DNA of 64,000 nucleotides, from the NCBI GenBank assembly GCA_003116995.1, contig BDSL01000025.1, positions 620,001 through 684,000 on the forward strand. The letters are read 5' to 3'. The position numbers and the translations under genes are program-made. Below are positions 25,801-37,311 of the stretch, in pieces (positions within the stretch are counted from its first letter, which is position 1; every line of letters starts with the position of its first letter). Source of the stretch: Yamagishiella unicocca. Lineage: Eukaryota; Chlorophyta; Chlorophyceae; Chlamydomonadales; Volvocaceae. The notes beneath the pieces were generated by a model. That model saw only the letters and a list, made by a program, of their open reading frames with translations. It was not told where the DNA came from and ran no database searches.

Positions 25801-28800
25801 CCGCCAGCTGCTCCACCACATCCGCCAGGGCGACCAGCTTGGTTGCGTCGGCGGTGGTGGCCATGTCCTGTGCCCGGACGGGATGCAGTACGACAGGGGT
25901 CAGCGTACGGCAGCACCGGTACTACAATGTCTCACCCTCACGTTTGAAAGGACACGCTCGCTTCCACCCCCCAAAGCGCGGAGGCTGATCGCAGGTCTAT
26001 CGCCCAAATTGCTCGCGGCAACGAGCTCAGCGAGTACGGCTAAGAACGACGTCGTACGCAAGGAAGGCGCGTTTTGGTTACGTTTTCGGTCCATCACACC
26101 CAGCCCGGACTTCGAGCCCGAATGTATTCTTCCTCTTGCAGGACCTCCCCCTTAATCCGACGACTATACCTGATTTACATAATTTCGAGCACCCGCCTAG
26201 GGGAGACACGGCCGTACATCTCCCAGCTCCAAAACCAGTCGCCCTTATCATCGAATGCAGGAACAGCGTAACGCGCATTCCGCTCACTCACCTCCGCGGC
26301 GCTCATCAACGCCTCCACGCCGGGCGTCACCTCTCCCGCCGTCTCGACCGCCGCCGTCGCAGCCGGCACCGCCGCCGCCGCCGCATCGGCCATTTCCGCC
26401 ACCGCGGCGGCCATGTCCGACACCGCAACCGCGATGTCCGCCACCGCCATCGAGTCCATCTCCGCTGCCTTGGCGACCACCGTCGCTGCCTCCGCCGCCG
26501 CCGCCACCTTGGCCTCGCCCGCGAACGGCGTGTCGGCGACCTTTGCGTCCGCCGCCGCCGCCGCCGCATCCGCCACAAGCGCCATGGCATCAACCACCTC
26601 CTCCGCCGCCGCGGCCAAGTCTGACATCGCCGCCGCCATGTCCTCCACGGCCTGCTCCGCCACCGCAACGACGCCCGACGTGGCCTCCGCCTCCGCCGCT
26701 GCGGCCTCCGCCACCTCCGCAATCAGCTGCGCGGGCGACATGCGGGTGCTGGCCTGCACCGGCGGCGGCGCCGCCGCCACCACCTCCGTCGGCTGGAGCG
26801 AGTACACACTGGCCAGCGCTTGCTGCAGCCCCAGCAGCGGCTCCGGCGCGCCCTCAATGGCCTTGGCCATCAGCTTCTCCGCCTCCCGTACGGCACCTGC
26901 GGTTGACGGTGGTTGAGGACGGTGATTGTCGTAGGTGGTCATGAACAAAATGCAAACGGGAAACGGAAATGAAGGTAGGAAACGCAGCCACGTGACAAAC
27001 TGTCAACGGCGGGAATTCTAGCAGCCGCGGCAACACCGTACCTTCCATGCCGCCCGTGTTCGTTACAGGCACAGCGGCCGACACCGCAGCGACAGCCGCC
27101 GGCGCCGCCACCTCCTTCGGTGCCGCCGCCAGGCTCGTGGCAGCCAGCGGAAGCGGGCCGTCATCCTCCTCCGCGTCGGCGTCGACTTGGGCGACCTCGA
27201 CGACGGCGGCGGCGGGTTCGGCCGCAACCTCCGCAACGATCGCGACTGGCTCGACCGCAGCGGCGGCCTCCGTCGCCGCCGCCACCTCGACCATCGCCGG
27301 CGCCGCCGGCTGCGCTGCAGCCACAGCCACGGCCTCAACCAGCTCAACCACCTCGACCGGGGACTCGGCTTTGGCCGCCAAATTGGGCTCCGCCAGCGCC
27401 TCCGGCACGGCTGCAATCTCGGCCACGATGGATGGAGCGGCAGCAGCATCGACCGAATCCACGGCTGCCGCCGCCGCCACCAGGACCTCAAGCACGCCGC
27501 TGTCGCTGGTGCTGGCACTGCTGGCGCCGTTGCCCGGGGTAAGGTCTGCGTGGGGGCAGGGGGGGGCAGCGGGATCGAAACACACACACGGCACATTCTT
27601 TGCGCGCGGGGTTCGGCTGCACTTCCACGGGCGGCGTACCCGCCGCCATCACCCCCTGTACCCCTCCCTGCAAAACACAGGGGAAACCCCTTCACCCACC
27701 GATGGCCTGCATGAGCTCCCCAACATCGCCCATCAGCTCCGCCGCCACCAGCAGCGACTGCGGCGCCGCCGCCACCGTCGCCACCGCCGCCTCCGTCGCT
27801 GCCGCGGCCACCTCCGGAGAGGCCACCACAACGACCTCCACAACGGGCTCCGCCGCCGCCGCCACCACAGCCACAGGCAGCTCTGCGGCCTTAGCAGGTG
27901 GCTCCTCCATGGCGGCGATCGTGGCGATGGTGTTGCCAGCGGCAGCGGCGGCCGCGCCCTCCTCCGCCACCGCCGCCTCCGCCATGGCCTTGGCGGCGTC
28001 CGCCACCGCCATCACGGCCGTTTCGCCGTGGGTTGCCAACTGACCGGATGGGGGGAGAAGGTGGGGTGTCCCGAGAATGAAGCATATGTGTTTCGTGCAA
28101 GTTGTGCGCGGCATGGCGGTGGGCACGAGCTCTCCTCAGTACCCGTTTCCACGCCCAAGAGCATACGTGGGTGCCCCTCTTGAATCCGAACCTCGGAGCG
28201 GGACGGGAGGCCCCGTCACATGCCCGAAGACCGGCGAAGACCGTGCCGCATACCATCCCTCCCTTCCTGCCCCCCCAGCACCCAACAAAGCGGCGCCGGC
28301 GCGGATCGGCCGGGCGTTGCTACCGCCAGAGCCTGCCCCAGCCAGCCCTCCCAAAACAGTGACCAAGACGGGTCTCCTCCCCGGCCGTACACCGCCGTAC
28401 GCCGTACGCGCCCCCTCAATCTCCATCATTGTCGACGCACCTTGGTCAGGAGTCCTTGCCGCTTTTGCAGCTCCGCCATCAGTGGCTGGTCAGCAGCCAT
28501 GCGGTCCATGAAGGTGTCGGAGCGCACCAGTCGGGCGATGAGGCGCTCGTTGGACACCAGCTGCCGCAGCAGGTCGTCAACAAGCGCGCGGTCCTCCTGC
28601 GTATACGGCAACGTGTACGGCGTACGGCAGCGTACGGCAGCGTGGTCCCACCTTGGAACTGAAAATGACGAATGAGGGGGCGGGGGGGCCGCGTCGCGTC
28701 GCGCTGTGCCATGACCGCCCTAAACAGTACGACGACCCGTAGCGGTGGTTGTGCCATCGCGGGTTGGCCCCCCTCCCCCCCCCGGGAGTACGGACTTCAG

Positions 28801-29878
28801 GCCTACGGCTTCAGGAAGGAGGACGGAGCCCAGGCCCACGGCTCCAGGGAGGGGCTTACCTGGGTTGCGGCCACCGCCAGCGCAGGGGCCTTGGGCCCGG
28901 GGGCCGCACTCGCGCCTGCGCAGCCCAGCGGAAAACGCGACAGGGAAGGGGGCAGAGGTACATCCTTACAAGGTCAACTGAGCTGAGGCGTATGGCGGAG
29001 CCAGCCGCTCAGAGATGGAAGAAGGACGGTGTGTTGGATTGTACGGTTTGGGCCGTACAGGAAGGACTGTCGGGTGGGGTGCGCGTGCTGGGAACATAGC
29101 ATTGGGCAGGCTGCGCCGCAGTGGGCGCCGGGAAGCTGGGGGGGTGCGCAGATGCGGGTCGTGAGCGGGAGGGCGTGCGTGGGCGCCGGCTTTGGGGGGT
29201 TGCGTGTCAATTGCGTGGGGCAGGGGGCGCACTCGCTACCCCCCGAGATTGTGAGATGACGACGCCTGTGGGTATCGGGGTTGCTTGTCAGCATGGACAG
29301 TGCGTGTATCACCCCCAGGGGGGCTTATATTCGCATTAGGATGGTCGGTCTGCCGTCTAGCAGCAAGATGGATAATTGGTTTCCATCTCGTGGTCACGTT
29401 GCTCGACCCACGACAGGAGCCATCAGTTCAGGCCAGCCACAGGATTGGAGGGGGAGCATAGGATCGGCGGATTGCAGTATGCAGTCGTACCTGCGACCGT
29501 CGCTGTGTTCGTCGACGCCGACGCTTGCGCCGAGTCCACGGTCGCGGACGCGAAAGAGGGCGTTGCGGACGAGAGCAGCAACGAAGCCAGGGTCGATACG
29601 GCAAGCATTTTGTTGGCAGCGCTTGCGGGGCCGTCCTCGCGAATAACATCAAGCCCCGCGTCATCGATGCGGGTCTTATATGACGGTGCGGTTGCATCGC
29701 GAACTCCTTGGGAAGCACTTATGACGGCTGTGCGAAGCGTCGACAGCTGCTGTTGCTGCGCGACTGCCGGCGCGCGTGCAGCAGGAGCGAGCGCTCGAGG
29801 GCTGGTTCCGGCAGCAATAGGCTTGGCCGCGGTTGAAGCCGTATTGCCATGCGACAAGGAAACAGCTGGTCCTTGCAT
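22836..29878 (-). CDS. Large Ala/Lys/Glu-rich plastid protein of unknown function
   Basis: Exons in order of transcription: 29878-29491, 28915-28860, 28596-28441, 28039-27700, 27545-27042, 26896-26292, 25867-25451, 25298-25182, 24559-23267, 22934-22836; all phases agree, giving 1,324 residues. It starts MQGPAVSLSHGNTAST, a transit-like region, followed by a hydrophobic segment ending in an Ala-x-Ala-like site (KMLAVSTLASLLLSSATPSF). Next comes a helical charged domain (EDRALVDDLLRQLVSNERL), then hundreds of Ala/Val/Glu-rich residues, a Lys/Pro/Glu repeat region, a hydrophobic helix (GIGAAAAALAAVVLIPKLY) and a basic coiled C-terminus. The layout suggests a plastid membrane-associated protein. 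I do not recognise the family. The donor of the last intron (GAG|GTCGGT) is weak; without it the protein ends WLK at 23249. A better-looking C-terminus lies in another frame after 22860. Confidence 0.7.
23500..23660 (-). repeat. 39-bp coding repeat in the Ala-rich gene
   Basis: Four close copies of a 39-bp unit encode AEAKPESKPEVVK. More diverged Lys/Pro/Glu copies (EAKAEPVK, ESKPEPVKV) continue to about 23870, where the repeat loses register. Confidence 0.9.
24830..25175 (-). repeat. GGGTC/GGGTT array filling an intron of the Ala-rich gene
   Basis: About 345 bp of variants of GGGTCGGGTTTGGGTC fill the intron between exons 25298-25182 and 24559-23267. On the transcribed sense strand it is C-rich and begins about 10 bp after the donor. 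The plus strand has very many GGG runs. Confidence 0.95.
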
Positions 29879-30607
29879 CTTGCAGGCGGATCTGAAGGCT
29901 GGCCAAAAAGCTGCTTGACAATGGATCCTTGCACAGCGGACCGGCAAACCACCCACACGGCTGCTAAGGTAACAACGTATCAGATGTCAGGGATCATATG
30001 CAATACGCAAACCTTTATACGTCGGCGAATCCCTGGTTGCCTGCCGCGTAGTAGAGATGGTAGGCAACAATTATGCAGCGTGAAGCGCAATAATACCGCG
30101 GTCGCACGTATAACTAGAGCTTAGTGATTGACCCATAAAATGCCAGCAAACCTGCCGCGAAGTGCGCGCCCCGTCCGTGAAATAAGCGGCTCCGCGATGA
30201 GCCTCATCGGTTTCTCCACCATGTAACGCTTTTTCGCGACTGTTGCACCGCCTGTCGCGGTCTCGACGGATAAAATATTCCAGCGAATACATTCGGGTTA
30301 GCAGCGTCGCGGACCCAAATGCAGTCGCTCGAGCCTCAGTCGCGTCCATATTATTTAACGGCCTCCGCTTGCGAGTACCTGCACCTTGCAGCAATGTTAC
30401 CTCTATTGATGAACTTAATTCAAGGCAACTGGACGTGGACGTGGCCAGCCGATGAACGTCCCAGCGCCAAAGCGGGCCATTACATGGCTGGGATGCCAAC
30501 CTACCGGTATGTCACAGCACGTCAATGATGACCCTTGCAGGAAACTTGGTTCAACGCAGTCGTACAATTTTTCGCAGAAATGCTGGAGGTTGTTCTTTTT
30601 GGGGGGG

Positions 30608-30700
30608 GGTTCGAGGGAAACCCGTGGATGTCCGAAAAAACCGTTTGAAACAGAAGTTTTGAGATGCATGCTGGAGAACTGGGTTGGGGATACGAAAGCC
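30608..30700 (+). repeat. Dispersed about 90-bp element, intergenic copy
   Basis: Blocks GAGGGAAACCCGTGGATG, CCGAAAAAACCGTTTGAAA and GAGATGCATGCTGGAGAACT follow a run of G. Related copies are at 19334-19425 (minus), 62461-62535 and 63378-63416, three of the four inside introns. Confidence 0.7.
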
Positions 30701-31670
30701 GAAGGTCGTAATATGACCTTTGGCGGGGGGGGGGGGTAAAAAACGGCCACTGAGCTCCCGCCTTATGGCTGCCGCTCCCGTTCTCCCGTTCTCCCGCTTC
30801 CCCCCGGCAACTGTAATCAAGTGCGCCACCCCACTGCATGGCCAACCCCGGCCAACACCACCTTCACGACCAACGCATCCCACCTGCTGGCATGAGTGTG
30901 TGGACTCCGCAACCAGGCTGACCGGGCTGACACGCACAGTGATGATGCAAGGACATGATGCAAGGACACCAAACGTGCAGCCAGAGAATGGCTACGTACG
31001 GACGGCTCCCTCCCGGCCTGAGCCAGGCAGAGCCAGGCAAACGGTCAGGCTCAACACAACTAAGTGCACTCCCAACATTGTTTGCGAGCGACAGGGACAA
31101 TCGTTAAGGTGGCCTAACTGCGTGTGTCTTGGTGCACCTAGTGGCTAGCCCTAGCTACCTGTCAGAACATACAGGCTCAGCGACAGCTTGTGCAGACACC
31201 AGAATCCGCTCAGATCGGCGGCAGGCGTGAGTTCTGCTGACCTCGACAGAAATGGCAGCGGCAACGACTTCGGAATGGCAGTATGACATGGTCATCACAT
31301 GCACCCGAGAACGGCCATTTGTGGCCGAGGCAGGGGGCCATACGTGGACGTCCACACATGGGCCCGCTGGTCCCTCGGCAACGGAATCAGCAGGAGCCAT
31401 GAGCTCAGGGCACCATCGCTGCCACAGCAGCCGCCAGCGGTGGCGCACCATGATGGGTGCCGCAGGGTGGTTCGTGGAGCGCTTCCCTGACTTCGAGGAT
31501 GATGGCTGGCGTACAGCGGCTGGAGTGGCTGGGGTCAGCGGTGGTGTCCACGGCAGGAAGAAGAGGGTGGCGGTGGTGGTGTGCGTGAGCTGGCGTGCTG
31601 CCGCTGGGAACGTAGGGCTAGTGATGAGGCGCTGCTGGTGGGGCACCGAAGGAAAACGTGATGGGAGGAA

Positions 31671-31865
31671 AACCCACTGTAACGGTTACAGTGGGTTCCA
31701 GAACAAGAGGTAGAACCATCGGGCGCATCGCCTGACACTGAACAAGACGGAGGAAACAAATACCGACATGCACCGAAACAAAGGCTAACCACCAGAACAC
31801 CAAGTTGACAGGCCGTAGGCATACAGAGCAGCAGCCAGCAACCCAGGGGGAATTTGCACTAGAGG
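31671..31865 (-). mobile_element. Fragment of the TIR element, inverted relative to the 47.5-49.0 kb copy
   Basis: A 27-bp perfect odd palindrome (31671-31697, arms of 13 bp around a central G at 31684) contains the TGTAACGGTTACAGTGGG motif. It is followed by about 170 bp that match 48781-48963 in reverse orientation (shared words such as GCATACAGAGCAGCAGCCAG). No matching far terminus was found to the right, so the copy looks truncated. Confidence 0.75.
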
Positions 31866-32099
31866 CTCCCCTATCAGGAACTGGCCACCAACCAACCTAA
31901 CAGCCCAGCACCCGACGAACCAGTGAATCGCCGCAACGAGGGATTGTAACAGTCACTACTACGTGCACATGGACTTCGCCAAAGGTCACCACCCTTTTAC
32001 TGTGGACTCTTCAAGGTATGTTTAATACAGCTATCCACTTTCTGGGATTCGGTCAGATCTGTAAAATGCCCTGTAAATGCGCCATGGTTTTACTTGTAC

Positions 32100-32841
32100 T
32101 GGCGGCCCCAAGACTTTCGGTATTGATTATAAATATCATTGAAAGACCAAAGCGCAAGTTTGGTGCAATTTGGTCAAGGCACTGCACCTGTAGGACAAGG
32201 CAAACCTGGGCAGTTAGCTTGTTGCTCTGTGCTTTGCTAACCACCATGGCCATTTCCAGGTACCTCTTGCGGTTCGCTGCTGGCCCCAAGACTTTCGGTA
32301 TTGATTATAAATATCATTGAAAGACCAAAGCGCAAGTTTGGTGCAATTTGGTCAAGGCACTGCACCTGTAGGACAAGGCAAACCTGGGCAGTTAGCTTGT
32401 TGCTCTGTGCTTTGCTAACCACCATGGCCATTTCCAGGTACCTCTTGCGGTTCGCTGCTGGCCCCAAGACTTTCGGTATTGATTATAAATATCATTGAAA
32501 GACCAAAGCGCAAGTTTGGTGCAATTTGGTCAAGGCACTGCACCTGTAGGACAAGGCAAACCTGGGCAGTAAGCTTGTTGCTCTGTGCTTTGCTAACCAC
32601 CATGGCCATTTCCAGGTACCTCTTGCGGTTCGCTGCAGGCCCCAAGACTTTCGTTATTGATTATAAATATCATTGAAAGACCAACGCGCAAGTTTGGTGC
32701 AATTTGATCAAGGCACTGCACCTGTAGGACAAGGCAAAACTGGGCAGTTAGCTTGTTGCTCTGTGCTTTGCGAACCACCATGGCCATTTGCAGGTACCTC
32801 TTGCGGTTTGCTGCAGGCCCCAAGACTTTCGGTATTGATTA
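32100..32841 (+). repeat. 178-bp satellite, about 4.2 copies
   Basis: CCCCAAGACTTTCGGTATTG recurs at 32106, 32284, 32462 and 32818, with a one-base variant at 32640, exactly 178 bp apart. Copies are nearly identical. Each unit is AT-richer than its surroundings, contains TATAAATATCATTG, and carries TTCCAGGTACCTCTTGCGG near its end. The array ends in a short duplication of GGAAACGGGAAG (32843-32880). Confidence 0.95.
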
Positions 32842-34125
32842 TCCCGGAAACGGGAAGTGGACAATCCCAGAAACGGGAAGTTTGATTACAAACCTTGAAA
32901 AGTTCATCATGTCTTTGAGCTATTCCACCTTTCTCTTCACTTACTCAAAAAAATGTTTAGGATCAATGGTAGAAGTTTTGAAGTCAGCAGCAATCTGCAA
33001 GCAGGACCTAGAAAAGGCGATGTCTGTAGCAGAATGAGCGGGAATACATGTGTCTTTGAGCGTTTCCAGCATCGGTCTGCCACTTTTCGTCTTGGCTAGC
33101 ATAGAGACCAACACCAAACAAACCCTATCTACCGCAAACACACGGGCCATGGGCCATATGCATTCGTGGCAACGCCTGCCATTCCCTCTACTTAGGGTGC
33201 AACATACAATACACTGCTACGCTGGACGTCCTTGCCACCATCAACTCCCCACCACAGCTGCTTACACGCACGGTCGTGTAGTGTAGGTGCTTTGCAAACA
33301 CAAACCCAACCCGTTACATTATTTGGCTCCAGGCATCCGTGCGTGTGATCCAAACCCAACCCGCCTGCATTCATGTATGGCCATCCACCACACGTATGAC
33401 CACCACACGTACAACAACCTCACCGCTGGTTGTTTCTGGCGGTGTACCAGCCCCCCCGAGCCAAGGATGCCACGTGGGCCTGCGTGGTGATGGGCACGGT
33501 CACCACTCGCGTCCTGGCTTGATCTGCCGGCGGTCTGCTGATCCGCTAGTTGGCACCGGTAGGCTTGCGCCGCTTGTCACGCAGCTCCCGCGCCTCCGCC
33601 AACGCATGGCGAACCTGCGACCATTGCCAGCCAAGCAATCCCGTGTCGATTGCACGAGTTGGCACGTGTTGGCAGCTTGGCACGTGTTGGCACATATTTG
33701 CACGTACTTGCACGCATTTGCACGTATTGAGGCAGGAACGGCGACGAACAACATGGGTACGCGCAGCAGGTGCGGGTTGGAGACGCTAGATAGTTGCGAG
33801 GACCAGCCATCGCCGCCACATGAAACGGTCCACCATGCGGTCGGCCAGCCCGCCAGCCTGGCAGCCAGCCAGCCAGCCAGGCGACAGCGTGGGGATGAGC
33901 AGGCCCGGCGCATAGATAGGGCAGGGCGATCCTTTTTGCTGTATGCACTCTTCCGTTACTCCACTCTCACCCGCACTCGTATTAGTTGCTCCACCGCACT
34001 CACAATGCCGTCCTGCCGATTGCCAATGGGCAAGGCGCCCCTGCCAGGTAATCCCGCCCTTGTGCGACCCGCTGGTCAGCCAGCTGTAAGAGTTGTTGCA
34101 TCATTCGGCAACACCCTAAACCCAA
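32842..34125. other. Spacer downstream of the DNL zinc-finger gene
   Basis: No gene seen. TTACA at 33314-33318 and 33262-33266 are minus-strand TGTAA motifs that could end the DNL gene transcript. A degenerate 12-bp repeat of TTGGCACGTGTT lies at 33658-33730. Confidence 0.4.
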
Positions 34126-36459
34126 TCATTCATTTACCTGTGATGACGATGCCAGCTCGAACACCCCGCCCTCCGATGCCGCCGCGGCTGCCGCGGCCGC
34201 CGCAGTGCGAGCTCCCAGCCCCGGGACATCGACTGGTGTTGGAGACGACGGCGATGGCGGCGATGTTGCTACGTCGCTTTCCTTCAATTCAGCGGCAACG
34301 GCCACGGCCTGCTGGGCTTCGGCGGGACCAGCCGTCGCCGCCGCCGCTGCCGCCGGCTGGTCCTCCGCACTGATGCGCACCATATTCTGGCCTGCGGGAG
34401 GGATCAGGCGGGCCAGGGGTGCTGACGGCGCAAAGTGCGGGAGTCCGTATTGTCCGTATTAACGAAACCTAAATAACGGCAAGCAACGACAATAACACGC
34501 AAAACTGATCAGCTAGCGGGGTGGTTATCCTCCCGCTCTGTCCTGCGGCCGTGCCTCTGCCTGTGCCCGCCTGCCCTGCGTGAGAGGAACGGGCACGTGA
34601 CCCCGGGGCGAATGGAGGGGAAGAGAGGGTGGCGGGACAAGGGTTTTAGCCGTGACATGCTGCGAACCTTCCTTGGTTCACGTGTTACCTCACAGACCAA
34701 GGAGTTGCCCCCATCCAGATCTAACTCACAACCGTCACCGCCCATGCCTCTACCGGTGTGCGCCCCAAACGACCCACCGACCCGCCGACCCACCGACCCA
34801 CCGACCCACCCCGCTCCGCCAGAAACGTGTGCAGCATGAAGGGCTCCTCTCCGAACCACCCCAGGTGATCCTGAAGGTAGATTCGGGTGGCCGGGTAGGG
34901 GAGCAGTGGGGAAGTTAATGGATTGGAGGGCTGTTGGGTGGGTTTCCTGATAGTGCTTGTCGGTGTGGAAGTGAACAGCAGCAGCAGAAACAGGGGGTCA
35001 GGCCCGTGGTGACACGTGGGTGGGTGCTGCCATGGGGCTGGGAGACAGGTACCATAAGGCGGCGGGAGGAGGACGCGGGTCTCCTCCCGTGGCCGAGCGC
35101 TACGAGAAAAACCGTCACTCAGTGGTTGAGGGTGCGTGGTTAGCCAGTGGTTGGTGGTGGTTACCCAGCAGGCGCGCGCAAGACACTGCAGAGCCTGTTA
35201 GGGCGCCGTAGGAGCCCGGCAGTAGCTAGGCCCGTGGGTACGTAGCGCAGGCAGCAGTGGAGTTGCACGCGGTCGGTGTCGCGATCTCCTTCTTAATGAC
35301 CCACCGTTATCAGATCTCCTCGACCCACCGCTATCAGGTCTCCTCGACCCACCGCTATCAGATCTCCTCGACCCACCGCTATCAGATCTCCTCGACCCAC
35401 CGCTATCTGGTATCTGAGCCCACCGCTATCGAATTCCTGAGTACACCGCGACTAGACATCGGAACCCACCGCTATCAGATGGAGCTCTTGACAACCTGCA
35501 CAGCGGACCAGCACCACACCGTGAGTGTACGACTGCCTGCGGGGTGACGAAGCGGTTGCGCCAGATGTGGTTGTTACGTATGCTGTATGCCCGTAAGAAA
35601 GGAAAACGTGGCCATAACAAAAATCCCTAACCGTTTCAGTTTAGCAGGGCGGTACGTCCGTCCTAGCGTCGTAGTTGCAGGATTGTTGCAACCACGCCAA
35701 GGTTATACATGATGGACCCAGGATTGCGGCCGCCCATTGGCGGCCCAAGCCAGTGTTTTTGAAACATGACCCTGGAGCACACACATGCTTGGAATGGCAA
35801 GCAAAGCCCTTACTTGTGCTCCCCCTCCGCCCTCACCCCCCTCCACTCTCTCCTCCCTTTCTCCGGACTAACTTGCTGAAGGATTTGGTGCTGCGGGTGT
35901 TGCACTTTGCGCACGTGAACACCATCACCACACGCGGCTGGATGGCGGCAAGGGCGGCGCCGTTGCCGTTGCCATTACTGCCACCGCCGCCCTGGACCTG
36001 GCTGCCGCCTTTGCCTTCGCCTTCACCTTCACCTCCGCCTTCACCACCCCTGCTGCAATAGCTGGACGAGGCGCTCGTGCTGAGGCCGCGCATGCGGCAT
36101 AGGGGGGCGGCTGCCAGTGAGGTGGAGCCAGCAGCGGTGAGGGCGGCAGTGGCGGCCACAGGGGCAGCAGCTGCGGATCTCACGCGACCAAGCTGTGGGC
36201 AGTCAGGGCCCGCCAGGGATGGTTGTCTGACGGGGCGTGGCGGTGCTTCGGTGGCGAATGGGCCCTGGCTATTCAGCGATGCTGCCATCGGCAGCATGAG
36301 CCGTCGAACCGCGTTCTCGTTGGCAGCAGTGCCGGCCGTTGTAGTGGCAGGGATACCCGTTAAGCGATCTGCGGCGAAGAAGGATCTCTTGGTGGACCTG
36401 TAGCATGTGGTCGCTGCCTGGGCCACGGGTGCCGTCGCCGCAGGTGATGCCGCAAACAT
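34126..36459 (-). CDS. DNL-type zinc-finger protein (Zim17/HEP family)
   Basis: Zim17/HEP proteins keep organellar Hsp70 soluble, in mitochondria or plastids. Exons in order: 36459-35869, 35532-35470, 34870-34810, 34391-34126; phases agree, 326 residues. The DNL domain spans exons 1-3: FTCAKCNTRSTKSFSKL, then SYTHGVVLVRCAGCQELHLI, then DHLGWFGEEPFMLHTFLAE. Both CxxC zinc pairs are present, as is the Asp-His-Leu that corresponds to the family's DNL motif. Residues 1-150 look like an organelle presequence (Ala, Ser, Arg, Thr-rich), followed by a Gly/Glu linker. An Ala-rich tail follows the domain. The first in-frame ATG (36459) was taken as start. The stop after SSSQVNE could instead be an intron (CAG|GTAAAT). 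Mitochondrion versus plastid cannot be decided. Confidence 0.88.
34770..34809 (-). repeat. GTGGGTCG array at the donor of DNL intron 3
   Basis: Reading the minus strand, the donor GTGGGT is the first of about five copies of GTGGGTCG that occupy the first 40 bp of the intron. Confidence 0.9.
35299..35475 (-). repeat. 24-bp array copied from the exon 2 donor of the DNL gene
   Basis: About seven intronic copies of a 24-bp unit (plus strand ACCCACCGCTATCAGATC) follow the genuine junction at 35465-35475, where the same bases encode the last residues LIA and the GTGGGT donor. The 35443 copy is the most decayed. Spacing is 23-25 bp. Confidence 0.95.
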
Positions 36460-37311
36460 CCTCAGGGTTACCGACTCACTGGCGCCCGCAGCACCGCCAT
36501 GGTGACTGCTGCATATGCATCCATTGGCGTATCCAAGTGTGCCGACATTGACGCTGCAGTTGAACGATTCCTGGTGTTGAATGGCGATGTACACAGCGCG
36601 GAGGCGTAGGGGAAGCGGCAGCAATCATATGAGGATCAGGATGGCGAAGTAAGGGTGGCCAGCATGTCACAGGTAGAGCCAGACAGTTGTCTCCAGAGTG
36701 CGACTGACACCAGTTTGGGATGAATCTGCGCGAACGCCCAACTACCTTTCGGACGGCATCGCCGCAAAAGCTAGCCTCCAAATAGCCAGGCAACATTCTC
36801 GCAAATTGCCTGATGGCCCAACGTCTCACGCAAGGCACGGTAGCTACATCATGCGACACGGTGCTGACGATGCCGGCGACGACGCCTTCGCGCACGATTT
36901 GCGAAGGCCAGTGTGGCATCATTTATTTCAATAAGAACAACAAATAGCGGTATCACTTAACGGTATGCTCCTTCAGATCGAGAGTGCGGAGTCTGAATGC
37001 GGCTAAAAGGACACGGGGGAAACAGGTGTCGTTGCGTCTGTGGTACAGATCAATAGAGCTTGATCATTGCATTATTGTCACCAACTTTCAAACAACTGTA
37101 AAACGGCCTTGGAAATTCTCTGATGGTGCCGTACACAATAGGGACCAAGAGATGGACACCTGGGTGCATCAATTGCGCCATACAACGTCAGTTTTGAATA
37201 GCCCTTGATAGATCTTTTGCATCTATCGTATCTCTAGTTTGCGGCACTGCGTCCTTGAGTAAGCGACCGGACCCTGCCCATAGACCTACCTTCGTTAGGC
37301 ATAAAGATACG
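36460..37311. promoter_or_regulatory. Divergent promoter region between the DNL and FdC1 genes
   Basis: The DNL gene is read leftward from 36459 and the FdC1 gene rightward from 37312, leaving 852 bp that must contain both promoters and 5' UTRs. I could not identify a specific TATA box or regulatory element with confidence. Confidence 0.5.

Larger units (their letters stand above)
29879..32099. other. Repeat-bearing spacer upstream of the Ala-rich gene
   Basis: This should contain the promoter and 5' UTR of the Ala-rich gene (minus strand, adjacent to 29878). Beyond about 30.5 kb it holds fragments of dispersed elements described separately. No exon series was found. Open frames between 31.2 and 31.7 kb carry no domain I recognise. 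Confidence 0.4.

Noticed and set aside
31252..31713. 153-residue plus-strand frame (MAAATTSEWQYDMVITCT...)
   Set aside because: Overlaps the element fragment at its end, has no recognisable domain and no supporting splice structure.
35299..35475. Regular 24-bp array looking like a CRISPR
   Set aside because: No unique spacers between units; the unit equals the exon 2 splice junction of the host gene.
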